From Mauremys mutica (taxonomy: Eukaryota > Chordata > Testudines > Geoemydidae), in the NCBI RefSeq assembly GCF_020497125.1, contig NC_059082.1, forward strand, positions 63,628,948 to 63,692,947: a stretch of 64,000 nt of DNA. The letters run 5' to 3'. Shown piece by piece: positions 9,178 to 19,122 of this stretch; positions within the stretch are counted from its first letter, which is position 1, and each line of letters starts with the position of its first letter. The notes under the pieces are model-generated. The model ran no database searches, was not told the origin of the DNA, and was given only the letters and a program-made list of their open reading frames with translations. Made by a program: the position numbers and the translations under genes.

Positions 9178-10880
9178 GTTGCATCCCTGATAATCTTGGC
9201 TTATAACCATCGAGGGATCTTTTCTCCATGGACTTATCTTTTTGTAACTCGAGTATACTTTTGTCCTTCACAACATCCCCTGGCAATGAGTTTCGCAGGT
9301 TGACTGTGCATTGTATGTAGAAGTACTTCCTTATGTATGTTTTAAACCTATACATTTTGTTGGGTGACCCTGGGTTCTTGTACTATGTGAAGGAGTATGT
9401 ACTACTTTTTCTGAACACCATTCATGATTTATTAGACCTCTAACATATCCCCCCCTTAGCTGTCTCTTTTCTAAGATGAACACTCCCAGTCTCTGTATGT
9501 TTTCCAACTCTAATAAGTCTTTTTTTTTGGGATACGGCAACCAGAACTGCACACAGTATTCAAGGTGTGGATGTACCATTGATTTATATAATGGCATTGT
9601 CATATTTTCTGTCTTATTATCTATCCCTTTCCTAACAGGGCTGGCTCCAGCTTTTTTGCCGCCCCAAGCGGCAAAGAGAAAAAAAAAGATAAAGCTGCGA
9701 TCGGCAGCACTTTGGCGGCAGCTCTCCTGCGCTGCTTCATTCTTCGGCAGCAGTTCAGCAGCCAGTCCTTCCCTCCAAGAGGGACTGAGGGACCCGCTGC
9801 TGAATTGCCACCGAAGACCCGGACGTGCCACCCTTGTCCATTGGCCTCTCCAAGCACCTGCTTCCTGCGCTGGTACCTGGAGCCGGCCCCATTTCCTAAT
9901 GGTTCCTAGCATTCTGTTCACTTTTTTTGACTGCTGCTGCATACTGAGCAGATGGTTTTCAAAGAACTGTCCACAATGACACCAAGATCTTTCTTGAGTG
10001 GTAACAGCTAATTTAGAGCTCATCATTTTGTATGTATAGTTGGAATTGTTTTCCAGTGTGCATTACTTTGCATTTATCAACACAGGGCAACAAAATGGCA
10101 GATGAAATTCAATCACCCAGTTTTGTGAGATCCCTTTGTAACTCTTCACTGTCAGTTTTAGACTTAACTGAGTAATATTGTATCATCTGCATACTTTGCT
10201 ACCTTACTATTTACCCTTTCTTCAGATCACTTACTGCACTAGTCCCAGTACAGATCCTTGGGGGACCCCACATTTACCTCTCTGCCTTGTGAAAACTGAC
10301 CTTTTATTCCTACCCTTTGTTTCCTATCTATTAACTGGTTACAGATCCATGAGAGGATTTTCCCTCTTATCTCATGACTCCTTACTTTGCTTAAGAGCCA
10401 TTGGTGAGGGACCTTGTCAAAGGCTTTCTGAAAGTCCAAGTATGTGATATCAACGGGATCACTCTTGTCCACATGTTTGTTGACACGCTCAAAGAATTCT
10501 GATAGCTTGGCAAGGCATAATTTCCCTTCAGAAAATCTGTGACTTTTCCTCCAACATATTGTGTTGGAACTGATAATTCTGTTCTTTACTATAGTTTCAA
10601 CTAATTTGCCTGGTACTTAAGTTAGGGTTATCGGCCTGTAATTACCAGGATCACCTTTGGAGCCCCTTTTTTAAAAATTAGCATTACATTAGCTATCCTC
10701 CAGTCATCTTGTACGGAAACTAATTTAAATGATAGGTTATATACTGCAGTTAGTAGTTCTGTAATTTCATATTTGAATTCCTTGAGAACACTTGAGTAAA
10801 TACTGTCTGGTCCTGGTGATTTATTACTGTTTAAAAAAAAAAAGGTTGCTGTTAGTTTTTCTTTTGCTAGTTGCTCTTCA
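9178..10880 (-). mobile_element. CR1 LINE fragment (RT and C-terminus), interrupted
   Basis: Minus-strand frames carry CR1 reverse-transcriptase signatures: 'VDITYLDFQKAFDKVPHQ' (10400-10460), 'LYKSMVHPHLEYCVQFW' (about 9530-9590), 'ENIQRLGVFILEKRQLRGG' and, near 9290-9250, 'CTVNLRNSLPGDVV'. Frameshifts and stops are frequent, so it is dead. A 256-bp hAT element sits inside it at 9636-9891. Its 3' end stops near 9178 within the 3' UTR and homology is lost above about 10880. Confidence 0.85.
9628..9899. mobile_element. hAT MITE with perfect 8-bp duplication, nested in CR1
   Basis: TTTCCTAA occurs at 9628-9635 and 9892-9899. The element itself is 9636-9891 with ends CAGGGCTGGCTCCAG and CTGGAGCCGGCCCCA (12/15 inverted match). 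It is GC-rich compared with its host and encodes no transposase. The open frames across it (9476-9979 plus, 9621-9857 minus) are shadows of its GC content. Confidence 0.88.
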
Positions 10881-10934
10881 AATACTTTTGTCCTGCCTAA
10901 TTATATAGCAATAGCCCACCTTAATTGATTAGTC

Positions 10935-11105
10935 TCATTAGAGTTGGTATGGCAACACCCATTGTGTGTGTGTGTGTGTGTAATCTTTCTACTTTATTTT
11001 CCACTGCATGCATCCAATGAAATGGGGTTTTAGCCCACGAAAGCTTATGCACAAATTTGTTATTCTCTAGGGTGCCAAAAGTACTTCTCGTTCTTTTTGA
11101 TAATA
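10935..11105. repeat. Reptile interspersed repeat ('CCCACGAAAGCTTATGC' family)
   Basis: Contains 'GGGGTTTTAGCCCACGAAAG' and 'CTCTAGGGTGCCAAAAGTAC', recognised as a high-copy reptile repeat also present at 39112-39332. A (TG)n run lies at 10963-10981. The class is not assigned. Confidence 0.55.
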
Positions 11106-11876
11106 GAATCTGTACACTACATTTCTTTTAAAAGTATTGTTAATTGAGAAGATCAGATATTATATAGTACTCTGCTGTATTCTGACTTGGGAAAGTCTCT
11201 CAAACAGCTGGAAAAACATCTAATGTCAGCATTTGGTTTGACTGATAATATTCCCCAAGGGTGGTGATTTTCCACTGAAGTGCTATACAGGTTTTCAGCC
11301 TCACAAAGAGACAGCTGTCTCCAGTGTAACCTTAGTAAAGCTCTCTTTTTGGCAGGTCGTCTTTGAATTTATTGAAGCCAGTATTTACTACTACTTAGCT
11401 TTTGTGCAACGTGCCTCAGGCGGCACATAGTCAGGATTCATCATCTGGAATTTGGTCTGCTGGTTAGATCATTAGCTTCCTCGACTTTGGGCCGGGTCGG
11501 GTTCTGACAGGGAGTGCAACGTGAAGGCTGATCTGTGCCCCCCAGTATTTACTAAAAATTGGCAATAGCTTTCAAGCATGCATTAGATCACTGTCCATTT
11601 TGTTTCACAAATTGATTTTCTGCCTCTTACCAAGCATCTCTGCATCCGTCTTCCATCGTCCACCTGCAAGTTTAAGTAACACTTTTCAGTTAGATGTCGC
11701 TTTGCTTCTCAGCCCTTTCAGCTGCAAGTGACCTTTAGGTAGCTGCTTTCAGTCAGTGAATTGAATCAACACTAATGTGAGGCACTGTTGTCCTCTCACC
11801 CTTTCCCAATCTGCCCTTACCATACTGTCCAACTTGAAATATTTCTGTTATTACATTTCATTGTCTTGTCTTGTAG
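11106..11876. other. Intron, nothing else seen
   Basis: Unique-looking sequence immediately upstream of the exon at 11877. Its last 30 bases are pyrimidine-rich and end in TTGTCTTGTCTTGTAG, the 3' splice site. Confidence 0.5.
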
Positions 11877-12026
11877 GTTTTGCAGTAGCCCAGTGTATAA
11901 ACCAGCCCAATCCGTCACCGCTTTCATCGCCATCTCCTTCTTCCAGTGGCAGTGGGAGTACTGGACACTGTGATTCAGTTACTGCCAGCTCCACTTCCAC
12001 TCCTTCTGCAGCACACAGTCCGTCAG
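11877..12026 (+). CDS. Internal exon of an unidentified gene (Ser/Pro-rich)
   Basis: The 3' splice site is TTGTCTTGTCTTGTAG and the donor is TCAG|GTAAAT. The exon is 150 bp, phase 1 at both ends, so skipping it would keep frame. It encodes 'AQCINQPNPSPLSSPSPSSS' followed by a Ser/Thr-rich run and 'AAHSPS'. A second possible acceptor (TTTTGCAG, exon start 11886) is also in phase. CpG and GC content rise relative to the flanks, as expected for coding sequence. The segment looks like a disordered linker or tail; no domain is visible and I could not identify the gene. It joins in phase to 23621 (or 23624), and alternatively to 19046. Confidence 0.65.
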
Positions 12027-13775
12027 GTAAATCACGGTTTTCAGCCTTGGCATCCAGCGTGCACACTAGTTTATTTTGTAAATACTTATTGGGTTAAATT
12101 GTAAGTCGTGTTTCAGACCTTTTTTTACTGTGCTGAATGTTTTTGCAAAACAGATTGTGAAGATCTTTTCAGCTTTCTGGACTACTTTAGTCTGTGGATA
12201 CTTTACTATTGTCAGTGTTGATTTGAATGCTGGTTGAAAGATGCACCTTTACTGCTTTCTCTTTGTCTGCTAGCAGGTTGTCTGCTCTAGTTTGTTTTAC
12301 CTGGAATTATAATATGGCAGATTTATAGCTCGTTATTTCAGCTGGAGCCACTGTGAATAAGTGTGAGATTCTGCACTCAGTGTAACTTTACGCAGCTGAA
12401 TGGTTTTTTCCACACACCACTTCTTGTGGTTGTGTCTTGTTTTTAAAAATAAAATGACTCACTTTTTTATATTTAAAACTGACAGTTATATTTGTATTGT
12501 ATCTATAGGGCAAACATGATCTATTTCAGCACATGTTGTCTCTAGGTTGTTACATGGTAAAAGTTGGGCCATGATTAACATGGAGTTTTGGTTAAACAGA
12601 CATTTGAGGATACTCAAGTACATTCATTCCACGTATGCTGACTGACAATAGTAACGTGCTTTCAAAGGTTTTACACAGCAAATCACAGTGGTGCCATTAT
12701 GCAAAAGTGCTTAATGTGAATATTTACAATGAGATTCCTTTCTGAAGTCCCAGTTAGGACTTCCTTTTCCATTCTTCCTTTATTTGTGAAGTATTTGTAG
12801 AACATCCCATACTGACATTTATTCTGAACATTCATTATATCAATCCATTCATTGACATACATGAGTCAGAGAGCTGCTGAGACAGAGTTGGGGGCAAGGC
12901 AGGAAAGTCATTCTGCAGAAGATTCTCCTTGAAATGCTTCCATTGTGCACTTGCTCCACTCTAACCAGTTTTGGTTTTGAAAATTGAGGTGACTAGTTTT
13001 TAAAAAAAAATAATCAAGTTTGACAGCCATTCCCAGGCTTGAAATGTGGATAATCACCTGCAATTCTGATTATCATTCTGAGTGGCCATTTCATTTTCTG
13101 ATCTTAACTCAGAGGCATTCTGTTGTCATCATCCTTGGGGAGCCTGAGAGAGACCTATTTAAATTTATTGCAGGAGGCTGTGTTCTAAAAATGAGATTTT
13201 TTTTTGATGGTTATGATAAGCATTCCATGATCCACACTTATGAAATTCTAAACCAATTAGTAAACACTAAAAAATGTAGTAATAACCTTATATCAACATT
13301 TCAGAAGCAGAATGAGTTAAGTTGCGTGAAGTACTATGTACTCCAGTACCAATAAAGTGGCATTAAAAAATCGTCAAAAAGTATATAACTTTGTAAAAGA
13401 TAATATATTGTGTGTTTACATAGCTACTTGGTTGTAAGGTACAGACCCTGCATACTTGCCCTTAAGCCATATCTTAAATGTTGCTTAATTTTTCAGTGTC
13501 TGATTGTCTTTAATTACCACATGGTCAGAAAGTGAAGGTCCATTAAACTATCACTCTACAAAGAAATGGACAGCAAAAAAAAAGCCTAGCTTTGAGATGA
13601 CTAGTTCTGACTAAAATCACTTCTCAAGCTTCTGAGTATTTATAAAATACTGTCAAGTGTTTTTATCAAACTCCAAGAGGCTCTCTCAGTCTGCCACAAA
13701 TAAAATCTCTGGGGGATTGCATAATTCTCATACATTTAACTGATTGGACTCTATTCTGTCAAGAAGAGAAGTGAG
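12027..13775 (+). other. Intron, no repeat or exon recognised
   Basis: Starts with the donor GTAAATCACGG. The 111-codon frame at 13020-13355 has biased, AT-driven composition and no splice sites, and is not claimed. Confidence 0.5.
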
Positions 13776-14100
13776 TTAGATCCCTTCTGAAAATGCCTGC
13801 TGCCAGCCATTATCCAAGAAGCTGTAAACTCCATTATCTCTGATGATCATGACCTTTGTAGTCACCTGGGGAGTAATGCTGTCTCTAAGGTCACCAGGAT
13901 CCAAAGCACTTAGGGCTTTATAGGTCAGAATCAAAACATAAACTTTACTAAGAAACAACCTGGCAATCAGTACAGATCACATAGCACAGGTGGTTATTCT
14001 CCCTGCTAGAAGTACCACTTAAGTGGACTGCAGCATCCTACATCATTTTAAGATTGATATGTAGAGCACCCTACAGTCATCCTAACTGGTGGTTAAGGCA
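13776..14100 (-). mobile_element. L2-like LINE fragment, ancient
   Basis: Minus-strand translation contains 'SKVYVLILTYKALSALDPGDLRD', matching the 'FKVLVLTYKALHGLAPxYLxD' block near the end of L2-type LINE ORF2 proteins. The rest of the + strand ('GGCAATCAGTACAGATCACA', 'GTAGAGCACCCTACAGTCAT') follows the usual amniote copy of this element. Heavily mutated. Confidence 0.6.
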
Positions 14101-14660
14101 TACACTTTGAAAAGTGTATATAACCTTCTTGTCAGAGATGAAAATACTCTTTCATTAGTCACAAAAAAATCATTGCCTATATAATCCTTTTCCCCACCTC
14201 TATCTACAACATGTAGGGATACATTGCATCACCATTTTGATAGAAAACAAAATACGAAATTCAAAGTACTAAACTAAAACTCATCTTTTAGTAACTTGCT
14301 CAGAGTTTTGAAATGACCTTGTAGACATTTATCATTTCTGAGTGTTACAGTCCTTGTTCGCTGGTGATCGCTGAAATCGGATCTATCAAAAGAGAGAGAA
14401 CTATGTGGGGATTGAGGGAATAAAGAGATGGTGGGATTTTCAAAAACTCCAGTCTGAAATGGCCTCATATGCAAGATTTATATAGCTAGAAAACATATGC
14501 TGAGGAGAATGCAACCCAAAAACTCCATTTAATGTCTATATGCTGTACTTGAATCCTTAGTGTGACCATGAGCTGGCATAAGTAAATGTGCAATCTGACT
14601 CTTGTCAATGGTGGCTGAGAAAAAAATAAGAACCGTACGTTAATTTTTGTTACACACATT

Positions 14661-14735
14661 ACAGTAGTGCCTGAGGCCCCATTGTGCTGTATGCTGTACA
14701 GACAAAAAGAGAAGACCCAAAGAGCCTGAATGTAG
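14661..14735. repeat. MIR/L2-like short fragment
   Basis: 'AGTGCCTGAGGCCCCATTGT' followed by 'GCTGTACAGACA' matches a common reptile repeat phrase. Related pieces lie at 33001-33110 and 52060-52140. Confidence 0.5.
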
Positions 14736-15169
14736 GTCTTCTATCACTGTCAGAAGGAATCCTTCGGCAGCAAGACAAAGCATTCTTCATTCATATAGTA
14801 TTTCCTTATTTTATACTATTAAACAATGGTTTCTGGTTACACGTGGTCACCCCAAACTCAAGTATCTGAATTTCTGCCTTGAGTTGTATTATTTATTCCA
14901 GGCAGATGTCTTATTTGTGACCAGCTGTGACATCCACGAACAAACCAGTTAATCCAAAGCAGATATTTCCCTGTGTAATAATATAGAAAGATGATAGTGT
15001 ATAGCCAATGGCATAGTTCACAGTTTTCCAAAATTTGTTTATTCAGTGTGCTGTTTCCAGTAAACTTTTATTTATTTTATCCTGTAATTTAAAGTGCTCA
15101 GTCAGGTGGAGCTTTTCATTGTTGGCTACAGATATCAGAGTAAGGTTTTGAAATGTTTGTTTTTCAGTG

Positions 15170-15350
15170 TCAAGATGGGTGAGGCAATATCTTTTAGTGG
15201 ACCAACTTCTGTTGGTAAGAGAGACAAACTTTCAAGCCGCACAGCATTCTTCTTCAGGCGGAAAAACTTGCCTCTCTAACCAACAGAAGTTGATACAATA
15301 AAAGATATTACCTCACCTACCTCATGTCTCTAAGATCATGGGACCGTTAT
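15170..15350. repeat. Interspersed repeat with inverted arms
   Basis: Arms at about 15181-15236 (GAGGCAATATCTTTTAGTGG...) and 15270-15318 are near reverse complements around a 30-bp centre, so the element folds back on itself. The same family occurs at 54486-54860. It is a recognised high-copy turtle repeat, class unassigned. Confidence 0.65.
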
Positions 15351-16705
15351 GGTTACAGCTACATTGTTTTTCAGTGTCTGCACTTTGAAATTCTGCTAAA
15401 TCACTTAGACTGAGTGAGCTACCCACATTAAACATAACCCATGTTCTGGTTAGTTCACAGGTGCAGCCTTAAAATTCTACTGTTCTGCAGGAAGAAATCC
15501 TTAATTTAAAAAAAAAAAAAAAAAAACAGGATCTCATTGAGTTTCACTGAATAACCCTGCAAGACAGGGGGAGATTCTAAAGCTCCAGGGTTCTGGGTGC
15601 AAGGTATTTTGACTCTTAATCTTCCCCTGAATAGCTTTCTGGAATCATTTTCAGTGCCCTCACTTCTGGAAGTGTTGCCTCTGAAATTTGTACTCTTAAA
15701 AGCAATGCATTGATTTACCCTGAATTGTAGAAATAATAGTGCCCTTCCAGGAAGCGCCCCTTCTAGGAGCAGCAATTCCAGGAGAAAGGTCACTGCAACT
15801 GTTTTTTCTCAGAGCTGATTCACATAAGGGTAGGTTTGCAGGATACCTGCAATCTGTTTATACTGCACCTGGCTCATCTCTGTTGCACATAGTGATCTTA
15901 TTTAAGTTTCTTTCCATTCCTCTTTGTAAAGGCTGCTATAAAATTTTTAATATAAGGAGTTAGACAAAAAAATATGCTGATACACATATAATTGTTTTTG
16001 CTGTTTTAAAAACTCAAGTTGAAAGGCTATTGATTTTTTTTCCATCTTTCATAAAGAGTCCAATTTTTTTGGAATTCTGTGCACTATTGATGCTGACTCT
16101 TTTGATAGTTAATCTACATTTCAAATGTATTATACTTGGGAAATTTTTATCCCATTGAATAGCTGTTAAAAGCATTTTCCAACAGGACACTTGCATAATG
16201 TGCCCAAATTACTGAAAGTTGCATAATAAACTAGAAACCCCACACCTGCCCAATTATAGCACTTATCCAGAATTGCAGTGTATGAAGTGAAACTTTCAGT
16301 TCAGCTTCCAAACTGTACTCATTGCCAGAGGCAGAGATTTTAAAAAACATGAAATCTGATTGGCGTGCTCTGGAAAAGTGAACAGTGGATGCAATAGACT
16401 TCTGACATTATAGAAACTTTTAATATACAGTGAAAGTTACTTTCTATCACTTCTGCTTACATCAAACAGAACCATGGTATTTTCCTTCACGGGGGATGTC
16501 ACTAAATGTTTTGTATATTGCAAACCTACTACATATATTTTAGTCACAGGGAGACGACAGTGGTTATTTATCTATTTTTCTGTGAATAAATTAAGCTTTT
16601 TCCAGCTCTTAATGCTACTAGACACACTGATAGCTAATGTTATATTCCATGACATAGACTTTTAAAGTTATAGCAACCTCTAAGTCCTTGTGTAGAAAAT
16701 TGTAG
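15351..16705. other. Intron, no feature recognised
   Basis: AT-rich with an A18 run at about 15509-15526 and short chance frames only. Confidence 0.45.
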
Positions 16706-17348
16706 GGTTAAATCAGGGATGAGCAAACTTTTGGGCCCAAGGGCCACATCTGGGTATGGAAATAGTATGGTGGGCCATGAATTCTCATGAAATTGGGGGT
16801 TGGGGTGCAGGAGGGGGTGAGGGCTCAGGCTGGAGTTGCGGGTTCTGGGGTGGGGTTGGGGATGAGAGGTTTGGGGTGTATGAAGGTGCTCTGGGCTGGG
16901 ACCGAGGGGTTGAGAGGGTAGGAGGGGGATCAGGGCTGGGGTAGGGGGTTGGGGCACGGGAGGGGGTCAGGAGTGCAGTATCTGGGCAGTGCTTACCTCA
17001 AGCAGCTCCCGGAAGCAGCGGCATGTTCCTCTTCCGGCTCCTATATGGAGGCGTGGCCAGGCGACTCTGCGCACTGCCCTGTCCACAGGTGCTACCCCTG
17101 CAGCTCCCATTTGCCATGGTTCCCAGCCAGTGGGAGCTGCGGGAATGGCCCTTGGGATGGGGGCAGCGTGCGGAGCCCCTTGGCTGCCCCTACGCATAGA
17201 AGTTGGAGGGGGGACATGCTGCTGCTTCTGGAAGCCACAGCACACACAGAGAAGGGCAAGCCCGTGACCCCACTCTCTGGCAGGAGCTCGAGGGCCAGAT
17301 TAAAACATCTGGAGGGTCGGATGCAGTTTGCCCACCCCTGGGTTAAAT
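16706..17348. mobile_element. hAT MITE, 627 bp, with perfect 8-bp duplication
   Basis: GGTTAAAT at 16706-16713 and 17341-17348 flanks an element from 16714 to 17340 whose ends CAGGGATGAGCAAAC and GTTTGCCCACCCCTG match at 13/15. The interior is G-rich ('GGGGTGCAGGAGGGGGTGAG') and then GC-rich. Open frames on both strands here (16640-17431) arise from composition and are not genes. Confidence 0.9.
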
Positions 17349-17508
17349 GTAACTCTTGCAATATCTCTGATTGTTCCTTAGAAGTGAAAAAGCAGAAGTT
17401 GTTGTGTACTGGAAGAAAGGAAAGTCCCTAGAGGGAAAGAGCAAACAATACATTCAAAACAAGTCAGATGCATTGCTAGCAGGTGTTATACTTGTGATCT
17501 TCCTTGAA

Positions 17509-17707
17509 GGGGGGAGGGATAGCTCAGTGATTTGAGCATTGGCCTGCTAAACCCAGAGTTGTGAGTTCAATCCTTGAGGGGGCCACTTAGGGGTCTGGGG
17601 CAAAAATCAATGCTTGGTCCTGCTAGTGAAGGCAGGGGGCTGGACTCAATGACCTTTCAAGGTCCCTTCCAGTTCTAGGAGATTGGTATATCTCCAATTA
17701 TTATTAA
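17509..17707 (+). mobile_element. tRNA-derived turtle SINE with CR1-like tail
   Basis: Starts 'GGGGGGAGGGATAGCTCAG'. The Pol III A box is at 17520-17531 (TAGCTCAGTGAT) and the B box at 17563-17573 (GAGTTCAATCC), 31 bases apart as in a tRNA. The 3' part, 'CAAGGTCCCTTCCAGTTCTA', is the CR1-type tail that CR1 reverse transcriptase would recognise. It matches my memory of the Cry I/tortoise SINE family, which is why a cryptodiran turtle is suggested. Confidence 0.85.
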
Positions 17708-19045
17708 TGTGCCCTTGTGAACAGTTGCTGTGTATAAGATGAAAACATTTTCCTGGTAATCATACCTTCATCACTGTGCTTTTTGAGCTTACAATGTAGC
17801 CTCTTTGCTGTCAGTAACTGAAAAATGTATTATTAAATATGCTTGTGTGTATAGTAAATGGGATAGGGAAGCTTTATGCTTCTGTAGAATTCCTATGCTA
17901 GCCTACAGTATATAATCATTGTTACACCATATTTTACCGAGTATTTTTAAAACTGTCAAGTCATAAAATGCAACTGGTTTGATCTTGCTTTAAGAACATA
18001 TTTAAGGGATGATAACAGGATATATAAGCCAGCACTAAGTAATGAGTGTTTGGGGTTTCAGGAGGTTTTCCCCCCTCTTGTATGCCATTTACAGCATACT
18101 GCGCTCCTAGTTGGGGCACAAGTTACTTTGGAAGTGAACGGATTAAAATGGAAAGGATAGTCCTTTGTTGCTGAGTTATAGTAATTTGCATTCTGATTTG
18201 TAGAGAATATAGATTCCAAAATTCTGAGCCCTGGGATCCTGTAGAAGAATGCATGCCATCTTGCTGACACCTCCTCTGTCCCTTCCATTTGTGATTCAGT
18301 AACCTAACTGTGGTGTTGTTTCAATTCTGTTATGCTAGTAGTCCTCTCTGTTAACTAGGTACAAAAATACTTTTGTTTAACTAAAGTTTCTTTTCTAGAA
18401 CCCTACCTATGTGCTAAGCAGTCTTTCTCTTTTCTTAACTGCTGGTTGTCACTTGATATCTCTTTAAAATACTGCCCTTGGCTTTGTTAAAATCCAAGTG
18501 CAATATTTCAGTTTCATGTCTTTGAGTAGAAATATTGGATTGTCCAAAATAGTATCCTTTTGGCAAAATAGCACATGCTATCATATAATTTATTGCCACT
18601 GTGGGATCGGAATATTACTATCAAACCAACATTTCTAAAAGATTGTTCTGTTTAATATTTTTAACGTGTCTGGCCAGATTACAGTGTAAAAGCCTACCAA
18701 TCCTGCCTCAGTGTAACTTCAGTGGGAGTTCAGCTGGTGTCAGAATTGCAGGATCTGGCCCGAAATACCATAAGTAAATCTCCAAATACATAGGTAACAA
18801 AATAACATTATTTTAATTAGTTTGTAAGGAACACTAAATACACACACAGCCGTCAGAAGCATTTTCCTATCTTACAAGACTCTCAATGTGACTTATGATA
18901 CCACTCAGAATACCAGCAGTTATGAATAAGTCCCTGTCACTTATTCTTGTTGACACTCTAATATTTATCCTTTGTGTCCATTCCAGTTTCCCTTCTGTTT
19001 CGTTGTGAAAGCCTTTGTATGATATATCACTGTGTTTTCCTCTAG
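17708..19045 (+). other. Intron, no feature recognised
   Basis: AT-rich unique sequence. The last bases, CACTGTGTTTTCCTCTAG, make a good 3' splice site for the possible exon at 19046. Confidence 0.4.
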
Positions 19046-19122
19046 TAAGGTCTGGCAGGAAAGGACGACGGCGGGTGTTTAGTCTGTCGGAGGCTGACAG
19101 TCACGGTGGACACTGGGTTTAG
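19046..19122 (+). CDS. Possible alternative terminal exon of the same gene
   Basis: A strong acceptor (TGTGTTTTCCTCTAG) is followed by a short CpG-rich stretch (GGACGACGGCGGGTG) that stands out in an AT-rich intron. Spliced to the donor at 12026 (phase 1), G plus TA makes Val and the frame reads 'VRSGRKGRRRVFSLSEADSH' and a few more residues before TAG at 19120-19122, giving a basic 25-residue tail in place of the acidic one encoded at 23621. No good donor follows the stop. The alternative is a conserved non-coding block or chance; a second acceptor after CTGGCAG (exon start 19059) would also be in phase and run to a later stop. Confidence 0.4.

Noticed and set aside
9331..10026. 231-codon minus-strand frame as a gene
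   Set aside because: It is a mosaic of CR1 reverse transcriptase and the nested hAT element.
13020..13355. 111-codon + frame ending at an AATAAA
   Set aside because: Composition is intronic, there is no splice-site support, and the poly-A hexamer is common in AT-rich DNA.
16949..17431. Overlapping long frames on both strands (up to 160 codons)
   Set aside because: They fall in the GC-rich half of a hAT MITE with exact 8-bp duplication; frames on both strands are a compositional effect.
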